30,556 bases of DNA from Anaerolineales bacterium (lineage in GTDB: Bacteria; Chloroflexota; Anaerolineae; Anaerolineales; Anaerolineaceae). Below are positions 17,029 through 24,103 of the stretch, in pieces; position 1 is the stretch's first letter; each line of letters opens with the position of its first letter. A model generated the notes under the pieces. It was not told where the DNA came from. It did no database searches and saw only the letters and a program-made list of their open reading frames with translations. Both the position numbers and the translations under genes were made by a program. The DNA lies in NCBI GenBank assembly GCA_020060485.1, contig JAGVAB010000127.1, positions 1 to 30,556 of the forward strand, read 5' to 3'.

Positions 17029-18261
17029 ATGAAGAGCGATCTTGACGCATTGATGCAGGCTCATCATATTGATGCAGTTCTGGTTTCTGGCCCGGGCCAG
17101 CATAATCCAATGATGGTTTATCTGACCGGCGGCGGGCATTTGACTGTGGCAGATCTGATCAAAAAACGGGGGGAAGCGGCAGTGTTGTTCCATGCTCCCA
17201 TGGAGCGGGATGAAGCTGCCCGCACAGGCTTGGACACGCGCAGTTACTTGCAGTATCCGGAATTTCGGGCTGCGCTGCGGGGAGACATGGAGCAGTCGGC
17301 GCGCATGCTGCAAAAAATGCTGCAGGATTGCGGTTTCACGACCGGGCGTTTGGCAGTCTATGGCCAGGTGGATGCGCGGCAGTTATATGGCACAATTTCA
17401 CGGTTGCAGCACTTGATGCCAGCGATTGAGATCGCTGACGGACCTGACGAAAATGTGTTGTTAATGGCGATGGCAACCAAAGATGCGGATGAAGTGGCCC
17501 GCATTCAGAAGATGGGATGCATCACCACCGAGGTGGTGGCAGAGACAGCTGATCTATTATCAGGCAGCACAGTCAAGGATGGCATGCTGGTGAAGCCGGA
17601 TGGGCAGCCCTTGACGATCGGAGATGTGAAACGCCAGATTGACCTGTGGCTGATGGCCCGCGGGGCGGAAAATCCAGAAGGCACGATCTTTGCCATTGGC
17701 AGGGACGCGGGCGTACCGCATTCCACCGGCTCGGCAGCGGATGTGTTGCGCATTGGAGAGACGATCGTCTTTGATATTTTCCCTTGCGAAGCAGGCGGAG
17801 GCTATTTTCATGATTTCACCCGCACCTGGTGTCTGGGATTTGCACCAGACGCAGCCTTTAAGCTGTATGAGCAGGTACGCTCGGTGTATGAAACCATCAC
17901 AACCGAACTGGCGGCGGGGACACCATTCTTTGCTTATCAGAAACGCACTTGCGAATTGTTTGAGGACATGGGACACACCACTGTACTGAGCGATCCTTCT
18001 ACCGAAACAGGGTATGTGCACAGCCTGGGGCATGGTGTAGGGTTGAAGGTGCATGAATTGCCGATGTGCAGTTATCAAACGGAAGGCAGCCTGGCCAACA
18101 CCCTGGCAACCGGGCAGGTGATCGCGGTGGAACCAGGATTGTATTATCCAGACCAAGGCATGGGCGTGCGCCTTGAAAACACATTTTATATCTCGCCGGA
18201 AGGACAATTTGTCAATCTTGCGCCATATCCGCTGGACCTGGTGCTGCCGGTCAAGGGTTGA
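17029..18261 (+). CDS. M24 family metallopeptidase (Xaa-Pro aminopeptidase/prolidase-like)
   Basis: A 410-residue protein with the creatinase/prolidase layout: an N-terminal alpha/beta domain (1-140) and a C-terminal pita-bread domain. The five dinuclear-metal ligands are visible: D249 (VFDIFP), D262 (HDFTRTW), H335 (SLGHGVGLKVHE), E368 (AVEPGLYY) and E383 (VRLENTF), with H231 (VPHS) as the usual substrate-side His. It should cleave N-terminal residues next to proline or dipeptides; exact specificity is not readable. It starts 7 bases after selA and its stop lies 14 bases before the tsaD ATG. The ribosome binding site is weak. Confidence 0.9.
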   Translation: MKSDLDALMQAHHIDAVLVSGPGQHNPMMVYLTGGGHLTVADLIKKRGEAAVLFHAPMERDEAARTGLDTRSYLQYPEFRAALRGDMEQSARMLQKMLQDCGFTTGRLAVYGQVDARQLYGTISRLQHLMPAIEIADGPDENVLLMAMATKDADEVARIQKMGCITTEVVAETADLLSGSTVKDGMLVKPDGQPLTIGDVKRQIDLWLMARGAENPEGTIFAIGRDAGVPHSTGSAADVLRIGETIVFDIFPCEAGGGYFHDFTRTWCLGFAPDAAFKLYEQVRSVYETITTELAAGTPFFAYQKRTCELFEDMGHTTVLSDPSTETGYVHSLGHGVGLKVHELPMCSYQTEGSLANTLATGQVIAVEPGLYYPDQGMGVRLENTFYISPEGQFVNLAPYPLDLVLPVKG

Positions 18262-18275
18262 GTAAAGGAGAGAAG

Positions 18276-19325
18276 ATGGAAAGCGAACAACCATTGAAAG
18301 CTTTCCCGCCAGCCAGGATTCTGGGAATTGAATCTTCCTGCGATGAGACAGCAGCTGCCATCGTTAAGGATGGGCGGGTATTGCTGTCAAATGTGGTGGC
18401 TTCCCAGGTGGAAATGCATGCCCAGTATGGCGGCGTGTTCCCAGAAATGGCCTCACGCCAGCATGTATTGACCATATACCCGGTGGTGGAGCAGGCCTTG
18501 CGGCAAGCGCATATGAGCCTTGCAGATGTGGATGCGATTGCGGTGACCCGCGGGCCGGGTCTGGCAGGCTCACTGGTGGTAGGGGTGAACGCGGCCAAGG
18601 GCATGTCTCTGGCAACCGGTTTGCCTTTGATCGGGGTCAATCATCTGGAGGCGCACATTTATTCCTCGTGGTTGGTGGCTGATGGAAACGAGACCCTCCC
18701 GCCTGCGCCGCGCTTTCCGCTGCTGGCTCTGCTGGTTTCCGGCGGTCATACCGAGCTAAATTTGATCCGCGGTCATTTGCAATATGAACGTCTGGGGGCA
18801 ACACTGGATGATGCCGCAGGCGAAGCCTTTGACAAGGTGGCCAGACTGATTGGTTTGCCGTATCCGGGCGGGCCAATGATCCAGGAGGCAGCCCTGGAGG
18901 GGAACCCAGCAGCTTTTGATTTCCCACGGTCCTGGCTGGAAGGTACGTGGAACTTCTCTTTCAGCGGATTAAAGACATCCGTGCTGCGCACAGTACAGGC
19001 ATTGCAGCAAGAGAACCCGATCCTGCCAACTGCCGATCTGGCAGCCAGTTTTCAGGAAGCTGTGGTGGAAGTGCTGGTAAAGAAAACCCTGGCGGCGGCG
19101 CAAGAACACCAGGTGCAGGAGATTTTGGTGGCAGGAGGCGTTTCTGCCAACCAGGCACTGCGGGATGCTTTTCTGAAGCAGACAGAATTCCCGGTACAAA
19201 TTCCGCCCTTAACGTATTGCACAGACAATGCGGCCATGGTGGCGGTGGCGGGCTATTATCGATACGTGCATGGACAAAGCGACGGGCTTGGATTTGACGT
19301 CATGCCGACCTGGCCGCTTTCCTGA
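18276..19325 (+). CDS. tsaD: tRNA N6-adenosine threonylcarbamoyltransferase
   Basis: A 349-residue enzyme that transfers threonylcarbamoyl to A37 of ANN-decoding tRNAs (t6A) together with TsaB and TsaE, which are not in this window. Motifs: LGIESSCDETAAAIV (16-30), GGVFPEMASRQH, RGPGLAGSLVVG, metal site HLEAH (H123, H127), SGGHT (156-160 region), FSFSGLKTS and CTDNAAMVA near the end. The ATG at 18276 is chosen because AAAGGAG lies 5-11 bases before it; an upstream TTG at 18258 would overlap the M24 stop and has no ribosome binding site. Confidence 0.97.
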   Translation: MESEQPLKAFPPARILGIESSCDETAAAIVKDGRVLLSNVVASQVEMHAQYGGVFPEMASRQHVLTIYPVVEQALRQAHMSLADVDAIAVTRGPGLAGSLVVGVNAAKGMSLATGLPLIGVNHLEAHIYSSWLVADGNETLPPAPRFPLLALLVSGGHTELNLIRGHLQYERLGATLDDAAGEAFDKVARLIGLPYPGGPMIQEAALEGNPAAFDFPRSWLEGTWNFSFSGLKTSVLRTVQALQQENPILPTADLAASFQEAVVEVLVKKTLAAAQEHQVQEILVAGGVSANQALRDAFLKQTEFPVQIPPLTYCTDNAAMVAVAGYYRYVHGQSDGLGFDVMPTWPLS

Positions 19326-19403
19326 TGCAGTTTACATAGCTGGGAAGAAACCCGGCATTTCAAATCATGATCCGTCAACCTTTCCGGCAGGGTTTGACGC
19401 AGC

Positions 19404-19409
19404 AGGAGG
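19404..19409 (+). promoter_or_regulatory. Strong ribosome binding site that fixes a TTG start
   Basis: AGGAGG at 19404-19409, 7 bases before the TTG at 19417. It decides the start of the methyltransferase gene; the in-frame ATG codons further upstream lie inside tsaD. Confidence 0.8.
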
Positions 19410-19416
19410 TGAATTT

Positions 19417-20052
19417 TTGCGAAACATACGACATTGGACACCGCGTTATATTTTAGACCGCAGTAGAGAAAAATTTTACCGTGCCAGCCACCCCGACACA
19501 GCCTGGTTGACCCCGGCGGCAAATGCATTCCTTGACAGCTGGCTGCGCAAAGAAGATCTGGGGCTTGAATTTGGCTCTGGCCGCAGCACTCTATGGTTTG
19601 CCCGGAGGGTGGGAATGCTGGATAGTGTGGAACACCAGGCAGGATGGCATGCCAGGGTCAGCGAGATGCTGGCAGAAGCCGGGCTGGAGAATGTGCGCTA
19701 TCATTTGCACCCGCGGGATGCGGATGATAACCCCGGGGGATCGGACTATATGCGTGTAGCCGAGGGGATCGCGGCGCAAAGCCTGGATTTTGTACTGGTA
19801 GATGGCATTTATCGCGAGTATTGTGCCCGGGCAGCATTGGACAAGTTGAAACCGGGCGGGATATTGGTGATCGATAACGTGAATTTATATCTGCCTTGCC
19901 AATCCCGCTGTCCCAACTCGGTGCCAAAAGATGGGCAGCCGATTTCACCGGTATGGGCAGAGGTGTATGCGGTGATCCGCACGTGGCGGACGGTATGGAC
20001 CAGCAACGGGGTCAGTGATACGGCCATCTTCATCAAGCCCTGTGCGGCATGA
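19417..20052 (+). CDS. Class I SAM-dependent methyltransferase-like protein
   Basis: A 211-residue protein with a Rossmann-type methyltransferase core. Motif I reads LEFGSGRSTLWFARR, the acidic strand-2 end is DSVEHQ, and SLDFVLVDGIYREY with LKPGGILVIDNVNLY corresponds to the post-I and motif IV regions. The N-terminus (WTPRYILDRSREKFY) resembles methyltransferases near lipid or polysaccharide genes, but the substrate cannot be read. TTG at 19417 is chosen because of the ideal AGGAGG before it. The frame extends back to 19228, but that part overlaps tsaD and reads as its shadow. The gene follows tsaD by 91 bases. Confidence 0.8.
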   Translation: MRNIRHWTPRYILDRSREKFYRASHPDTAWLTPAANAFLDSWLRKEDLGLEFGSGRSTLWFARRVGMLDSVEHQAGWHARVSEMLAEAGLENVRYHLHPRDADDNPGGSDYMRVAEGIAAQSLDFVLVDGIYREYCARAALDKLKPGGILVIDNVNLYLPCQSRCPNSVPKDGQPISPVWAEVYAVIRTWRTVWTSNGVSDTAIFIKPCAA

Positions 20053-20059
20053 TGGAGCA

Positions 20060-20085
20060 GGTAACTTTTAGCTGAATTGAGCATC
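20060..20085 (+). promoter_or_regulatory. Putative ECF-type promoter of the sigma factor gene
   Basis: GGTAACTTTT (-35-like, core AAC at 20063-20065), a 16-base spacer and CATC (20082-20085, -10-like). The 11-base string AGGTAACTTTT recurs upstream of the redox operon at 21044-21054. AAC then CGTC/CATC is the general form of ECF promoters. The predicted transcription start falls at about the ATG (20093). Confidence 0.65.
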
Positions 20086-20092
20086 CAAGAGA

Positions 20093-20707
20093 ATGAAAGA
20101 ACAAAGCACTAACGAGATCGGCCTCTCTATTGATGCCTTACGGTCAGGCGACCGGGCGGAATTTGCCCGCCTGGTTGATCTATACTCAGGGCTGATCTAT
20201 CGCCTGGGATTGAGAATTCTGGGCAATGAGCAGGATGCGGAAGATGTTTTACAGGAAACCTTTATCAAGGCTTTCCGTGCTTTGCCAGGGTTTGAGGCGC
20301 GTTCGCAGATTTCCACCTGGTTGTACCGGATTGCAACAAATGAAGCCTTGATGCTGCTGCGCAGGCAGAAGCCGATGGTTGATATCGTTCTGGAAAACGA
20401 GGATGAAGAGGAAGATGTTGCGCCGCTGGAAATTGTTGACTGGTGCTGTTTGCCGGAGGAGGAGCTGCTCTCCAGCGAGTCCAGGCTGTTCATGGAAAAG
20501 GCGGTTATGAAACTTTCGGCAGCGCTGCGGCTGGTTTTTTTGCTGCGGGATGTTGAAGGACTTTCGGTGAAAGAAACAGCAGAAGTGTTGGGCATTAGTG
20601 AAGCGGCGGTAAAAGTGCGTTTGATGCGGGCCAGACTGGCCATGCGGGAGGAATTGACCCGTTATTTTGGGCCACAGGCCGGGCAAAGGAAGGTGCAGGA
20701 TGCATGA
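20093..20707 (+). CDS. ECF (extracytoplasmic function) RNA polymerase sigma factor
   Basis: A 204-residue sigma-70 family factor with only regions 2 and 4. Region 2 (about 20-90) includes YSGLIYRLGLRILGNEQDAEDVLQETF split over -10 recognition elements and STWLYRIATNEALMLLRR. A very acidic linker follows (ENEDEEED, 101-108). Region 4 (about 135-190) has the helix-turn-helix LSVKETAEVLGISEAAVKVRLMRAR in two parts. It directs RNA polymerase to a dedicated promoter set. Its stop overlaps the anti-sigma start by 8 bases, the usual arrangement for a sigma and its inhibitor. The ribosome binding site is weak (AAGAGA directly before the ATG), consistent with leaderless translation. Confidence 0.93.
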   Translation: MKEQSTNEIGLSIDALRSGDRAEFARLVDLYSGLIYRLGLRILGNEQDAEDVLQETFIKAFRALPGFEARSQISTWLYRIATNEALMLLRRQKPMVDIVLENEDEEEDVAPLEIVDWCCLPEEELLSSESRLFMEKAVMKLSAALRLVFLLRDVEGLSVKETAEVLGISEAAVKVRLMRARLAMREELTRYFGPQAGQRKVQDA

Positions 20708-20957
20708 CGGGATGGTTTGCCATGATCTGCTTCAGCATATTTCCGAGTATGTGGATGGCAGCCTGCGCGTGGAATTGTGCGCAAAGATTGAAGAGCATCT
20801 ACATGGGTGCGAGGATTGCCGGATTGTGATCAACACACTGAAAAAGACGGTTGAGCTGTACCGGGGATCCTCGGTGGAGGAATGTGAACTGCCAGAAGCA
20901 GTACGCAGCCGTTTGTTTGCCCGGCTTGACCTGGAGGATTTTGTGGATAACGATTGA
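20700..20957 (+). CDS. Zinc-binding anti-sigma factor (ZAS/RsrA-like)
   Basis: An 85-residue soluble protein without a membrane segment. The zinc motif HLHGCEDC gives H33, C37 and C40 (Hx3Cx2C), with C7 upstream. The spacing C7-H33-C37-C40 (26, 4, 3) equals that of the zinc ligands of Streptomyces RsrA (C11, H37, C41, C44), a disulfide-sensing anti-sigma. Additional Cys are C27 and C62. It should hold the ECF factor inactive until thiol oxidation releases zinc; this role is inferred from motif and position. The ATG at 20700 is preceded by AAGGAAGG and overlaps the sigma stop. Confidence 0.9.
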   Translation: MHDGMVCHDLLQHISEYVDGSLRVELCAKIEEHLHGCEDCRIVINTLKKTVELYRGSSVEECELPEAVRSRLFARLDLEDFVDND

Positions 20958-20963
20958 AAGTTG

Positions 20964-20993
20964 TGGTGTTCTTACGAAACACCAGCGATTTTT
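20964..20993 (+). terminator. Weak hairpin after the sigma/anti-sigma pair
   Basis: TGGTGTTC, loop TTAC and GAAACACCA form a stem with one bulged A, followed by GCGATTTTT. It may separate the sigma operon from the next transcript, which begins at its own ECF-like promoter. Confidence 0.5.
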
Positions 20994-21043
20994 ATGAAGG
21001 CGGTAAGCGAAATTGTATTAGAAGGTACCAATCCGGTACACGC

Positions 21044-21071
21044 AGGTAACTTTTTCAGCTTTCACATCATC
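21044..21071 (+). promoter_or_regulatory. Putative ECF-type promoter of the zinc-ribbon/PDO/OsmC operon
   Basis: AGGTAACTTTT (AAC at 21048-21050) identical to the element before the sigma gene, then CATCATC (21065-21071). The second CATC is 17 bases after AAC. A transcript would start near 21077, giving a leader of about 40 bases before the GTG at 21118. Confidence 0.65.
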
Positions 21072-21117
21072 TATTAATTGGTATGATTTGCTGGAATAAA
21101 CTTAAGAGGTATGTGTT

Positions 21118-21303
21118 GTGAGACAGCCACAGGATTCTTCGATTGAAGCAGGTAAACAACATGGGACTGGAGAGAAACCTGAGGGCGCTCACCAAGCGGG
21201 AGGCTTTTGCCCCGTTTGCAAGCAGGGAGTGCTGGATTATGATAGTTGCCTCAATCTGATTTGCCCACACTGCGGAACGATCCAGACAGGAAGTTTTACC
21301 TGA
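21118..21303 (+). CDS. Small zinc-ribbon protein
   Basis: A 61-residue protein starting at GTG, with AAGAGGT 7 bases before it. The C-terminal half holds two CxxC knuckles: C31-x2-C34 (FCPVCK) and C49-x2-C52 (ICPHCG), with an extra C44. This is a typical zinc-ribbon arrangement. The N-terminal 29 residues are polar and probably disordered. It is the first gene after the second ECF-like promoter and precedes the PDO-like gene by 77 bases. It could be a thiol/zinc-responsive accessory protein, but its role is unknown. Confidence 0.7.
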   Translation: MRQPQDSSIEAGKQHGTGEKPEGAHQAGGFCPVCKQGVLDYDSCLNLICPHCGTIQTGSFT

Positions 21304-21320
21304 TAAACTCATGAAACCAG

Positions 21321-21350
21321 CCCTTCCGGTGGAAAGGCAGCGTGGAAGGG
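21321..21350 (+). other. Inverted repeat between the zinc-ribbon and PDO genes
   Basis: CCCTTCC (21321-21327) and GGAAGGG (21344-21350) can form a 7-base-pair stem. The left arm can instead pair with GGAAAGG inside the loop, so two exclusive hairpins are possible. There is no T-run. The element lies 21 bases before the GGAGG of the PDO gene. Confidence 0.45.
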
Positions 21351-21380
21351 AACACGAAAAATTGATATACGGAGGAATGA

Positions 21381-22055
21381 ATGATGGAAAAACTGTTGAA
21401 CAGTGAACTTGAAGAACAAATTCGTCAAGTATTTCAAGAGGTCAAAGAACCAGTAGTGGTGCTTTTCTTTGGCAGCACGAAAGAGCGTTGCGATTATTGC
21501 AAGGATGCCCAGCAAATGCTGGAAGAATTATCTGCCTTGTCTGACAAGATTGAGCTTCAGGTGTATGATCTTGAGGAAAATTCTGCTATTGCCGAGAAAT
21601 ACCGGGTTACAATGGCGCCTGGAATTGTCATGACCCGCAAGCAGGGGGATGAACTGATCGATTATGGCGTGCGCTTTGCAGGCATTCCTGCCGGGCATGA
21701 ATTCACTTCACTTGTTCGCAGTTTTTTGCTGGTCTCGAGTGGTGACTCCGGTTTGAAACCGGCCACACGCAAATTCCTGGAGACGTTAAAGAAGCCGGTG
21801 CATTTGCAGGTATTTGTTACCCCCACCTGCCCATATTGCCCGCAAGCAGTCATGATGGCGCACCAGATGGCGGTGGAAAGTCCGCTGGTGGAGGCGGTGA
21901 TGGTAGAAGCGATGGAGTTTCCCGAATTGTCCACCCGCTATGGTGTAGGTGGTGTGCCGCACACGGTGATCAACTATGATGCTGAATCTCTGGTTGGAGC
22001 TGCACCCGAGACGATGCTGGTGGAAAAGATAAAGCTGGCGGCTGTCAAGGCCTGA
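21381..22055 (+). CDS. Protein disulfide oxidoreductase with two thioredoxin-like folds (PDO/glutaredoxin-like)
   Basis: A 224-residue protein made of two thioredoxin-fold halves. The first half has C37-D-Y-C40 (KERCDYCK), and the second has C150-P-Y-C153 (PTCPYCPQ). Each half has the cis-Pro region (TMAPGIV about 77-83; GGVPHTVIN in the second half). This matches the PDO family of archaea and some bacteria, which oxidise, reduce or isomerise protein disulfides in the cytoplasm; CPYC is the glutaredoxin-type site. There is no signal peptide. GGAGG at 21371-21375 serves either ATG 21381 or ATG 21384. It lies downstream of the ECF-like promoter with OsmC 10 bases further on, supporting a thiol-stress role. 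Confidence 0.9.
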   Translation: MMEKLLNSELEEQIRQVFQEVKEPVVVLFFGSTKERCDYCKDAQQMLEELSALSDKIELQVYDLEENSAIAEKYRVTMAPGIVMTRKQGDELIDYGVRFAGIPAGHEFTSLVRSFLLVSSGDSGLKPATRKFLETLKKPVHLQVFVTPTCPYCPQAVMMAHQMAVESPLVEAVMVEAMEFPELSTRYGVGGVPHTVINYDAESLVGAAPETMLVEKIKLAAVKA

Positions 22056-22065
22056 GGAGGAAAAA

Positions 22066-22482
22066 ATGGATGCAACGGTCAAGTGGAATACAAAGATGAA
22101 TTTCACAGCCAAGGCAGGTAGCGGCCATGAAGTTGTGATGGATGCTTACAGCAACGTGGGCGGGGAGGATCTGGGTCCTCGGCCGACCGAACTGGTTTTG
22201 ATGGGGCTGGGAGGCTGCACGGGCATGGATGTGGTTTCCATACTGGAGAAAATGAAGCAGGAAATAACCAGCTTTGAGATCAAACTGCATGCTGATAAAG
22301 CGCAAGAACACCCCAAAATCTTTACCCATATTGTGATGGAGTATATTGTGACCGGCCGGAATATCGACCGGAGTGCTGTGGAAAAGGCAGTTATGCTTTC
22401 GCGGGAAAAATATTGCTCGGTTCAGGCCATGCTGCGCAAAGCGGCCGAGATTGAGATCAAGGTCACGGTGTTGGAGGCTTGA
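22066..22482 (+). CDS. OsmC/YhfA family protein
   Basis: A 138-residue protein of the OsmC fold. The two redox Cys are present: C51 in GLGGCTGMDVVSIL and C117 in SREKYCSVQAML. Family members reduce organic peroxides through these Cys, though the YhfA branch, which this resembles, is less well characterised. GAGGAGG precedes the ATG, and the gene starts 10 bases after the PDO stop. As the last gene before a strong bidirectional terminator it completes an operon with zinc-ribbon and PDO genes, all plausible targets of the neighbouring ECF factor. Confidence 0.92.
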   Translation: MDATVKWNTKMNFTAKAGSGHEVVMDAYSNVGGEDLGPRPTELVLMGLGGCTGMDVVSILEKMKQEITSFEIKLHADKAQEHPKIFTHIVMEYIVTGRNIDRSAVEKAVMLSREKYCSVQAMLRKAAEIEIKVTVLEA

Positions 22483-22518
22483 GAAGGTTAAACCCCCGAA
22501 TCAATTCAGCGGTTTTTA

Positions 22519-22550
22519 TAAAAAAGACTGGCACACCCAGTCTTTTTTTT
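22519..22550. terminator. Bidirectional terminator between converging operons
   Basis: GACTGG (22526-22531), loop CACAC and CCAGTC (22537-22542), flanked by an A-tract on the left and a T-tract on the right. It can end the plus-strand OsmC transcript and the minus-strand lipoprotein transcript. Confidence 0.9.
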
Positions 22551-24099
22551 ATTGCTGCTGTTGCGCGACCTGGCGGGCTTCGATCCTGCTTTTGCCGTCT
22601 GCATATTCGCTGGCAGTGATGATCTTGCCAAACCGTTCCAATTGGCCGCGATAGGCAGTTGAACCATTGGAGGCAATCCAGCCTTCCAGGTTGAATGCCA
22701 GAGGCCCGTCAGCCGGGATCCATTCCCCATTGTATTTTCGGGCGATGTGGATATGCGTGCCCGTGGAGCGGCCGCCGTCACAGGATGGATGTCCGATGGG
22801 GTCGCCGGCCTTGAATTGTGCACCGACGGGCGGCATGCTCTTATTTGCCAGGTGCAGGTAAAAAATGACCCAGCCTGTACGTTCATCGCCGTCGCCATCC
22901 AGGTCCAGGACGGCAGCGCCGACATCAGTGCGTACGATCATCCCGTCAGCGATGGCGGTGACCCATTCATTGCTGGGGATGCAACCGCCGGCGTCAGAGG
23001 GAGGGGCGAAATCGAGGGCGGCCCAGGGGGCGCCGCTACCCCAGCCGGTGTGTGGGCCGCCGGTGAAGCTCCAGGGCTTGCCTGGGGCAAAGGGCAGACG
23101 CAGGTCTGGCTGGCGTAATGAGCCGGGAATGAGCGCCTGGTTCCTGTTCCAGGGGTCAAACCCGAAAAGCGAGACATAAGTTTGCAGAAAACCCGGGCCG
23201 TGGATGGCCTGCTGGTATTCCTGACCGGCCATCATTTGCGCATAGTAATAATGAAGGGCCGCAGAAGCGGCGTTCTGCCAGGGATCAATGATCTCCAGGC
23301 TGCCATCGGCCAATTCAAAGGAAGTTAAATTGCCGATGCGCCAGCCATAATAGCCAACGTTGAGGGTATTGGCAGCCCAGATCATTTGCAGATACAATCC
23401 CCGGCGATTAAGATCCTGGTGCCCAAGCGGGTAAACGGCTTCCGGGCTGGTGAATTTATTGAGGGTCAAGGCGCCGGTCTGGTAATCGATGATGGCGAGG
23501 AGCAGGCGCGGGCTGATGCTGTAATTTTGGGCGACATATTTTACCAGTTCACCGCCGCGTTTTTCTTCTCCGGCAACATAGAAGGAATAGTCTTTAAGCC
23601 AGCCGGGTTGGGCGTTGACAAAGGAGACAACATCAAAATCTCTTTCGAGCGGTCCGTTGACAAACAACGAATCGGGGATGATCTGGAAGGGGCTGCCCCA
23701 AAGCGCTTCGTAATAAATGGGGATTTGCATGGGCAAGCCGGCTGGCAGCGTGGTGACATCGGCAGGGATGATCGGGTTGGCTTTTCTGATCTCGGCCACG
23801 GTGGTGTTGAAACGTTCGGCAAGGGCGGGCAGCACGTCACCGGATTGGGCTGTGTATTCCACCAATTCACCGGGAGCATAAGCAGGCCGGGTAGGCAAAG
23901 GGGTTGCGGATAGCTGCGCAGAACCAGGGAGAAGCAAGTCCTGTGCGATTTCGGACTGGTCAACAAGCTGCGGTGGGGGTTGTTGAGTGGCAGCAACGGG
24001 AAAATTGCAGGCAGCCAGCACAAGAAGAAGTGCAAAAGAAAATAGCCTGTACTGTAACCTGGAATTGGCAGAACGGAAAGCGGAAAAAGAGGATTTCAT
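22549..24099 (-). CDS. LysM / M23A-type peptidase lipoprotein, paralog A
   Basis: A 516-residue lipoprotein, the last of three tandem paralogs. Signal peptide with lipobox LAAC (C31); LysM-like segment (about 80-128, YTAQSGDVLPALAERF); central helical domain (about 140-310); C-terminal M23 domain. The layout is that of M23A (LasA/beta-lytic) enzymes: H350 in TGGPH, D363 in AALDFAP 13 residues on, H416 in FYLHLAN and H449/H451 in GTHIHIA. C373 and C440 may form a disulfide. DLDGDGD (399-405) is an inserted Asp-rich loop. At the position where the paralogs have Glu (LLEYQS, ILEYES) this copy has Asp (IIDYQT, D205). It starts 4 bases after the stop of paralog B without a clear ribosome binding site, suggesting translational coupling. 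Predicted to cut peptidoglycan cross-bridges outside the membrane. Confidence 0.85.
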   Translation of the reverse strand: MKSSFSAFRSANSRLQYRLFSFALLLVLAACNFPVAATQQPPPQLVDQSEIAQDLLLPGSAQLSATPLPTRPAYAPGELVEYTAQSGDVLPALAERFNTTVAEIRKANPIIPADVTTLPAGLPMQIPIYYEALWGSPFQIIPDSLFVNGPLERDFDVVSFVNAQPGWLKDYSFYVAGEEKRGGELVKYVAQNYSISPRLLLAIIDYQTGALTLNKFTSPEAVYPLGHQDLNRRGLYLQMIWAANTLNVGYYGWRIGNLTSFELADGSLEIIDPWQNAASAALHYYYAQMMAGQEYQQAIHGPGFLQTYVSLFGFDPWNRNQALIPGSLRQPDLRLPFAPGKPWSFTGGPHTGWGSGAPWAALDFAPPSDAGGCIPSNEWVTAIADGMIVRTDVGAAVLDLDGDGDERTGWVIFYLHLANKSMPPVGAQFKAGDPIGHPSCDGGRSTGTHIHIARKYNGEWIPADGPLAFNLEGWIASNGSTAYRGQLERFGKIITASEYADGKSRIEARQVAQQQQ

Positions 24100-24103
24100 A
24101 CCA

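Noticed and set aside
20700..22490. Selenocysteine UGA read-through at the stops of the anti-sigma, PDO or OsmC genes
   Set aside because: Sequence after each UGA soon meets another stop or the next ribosome binding site and adds no family-like residues.
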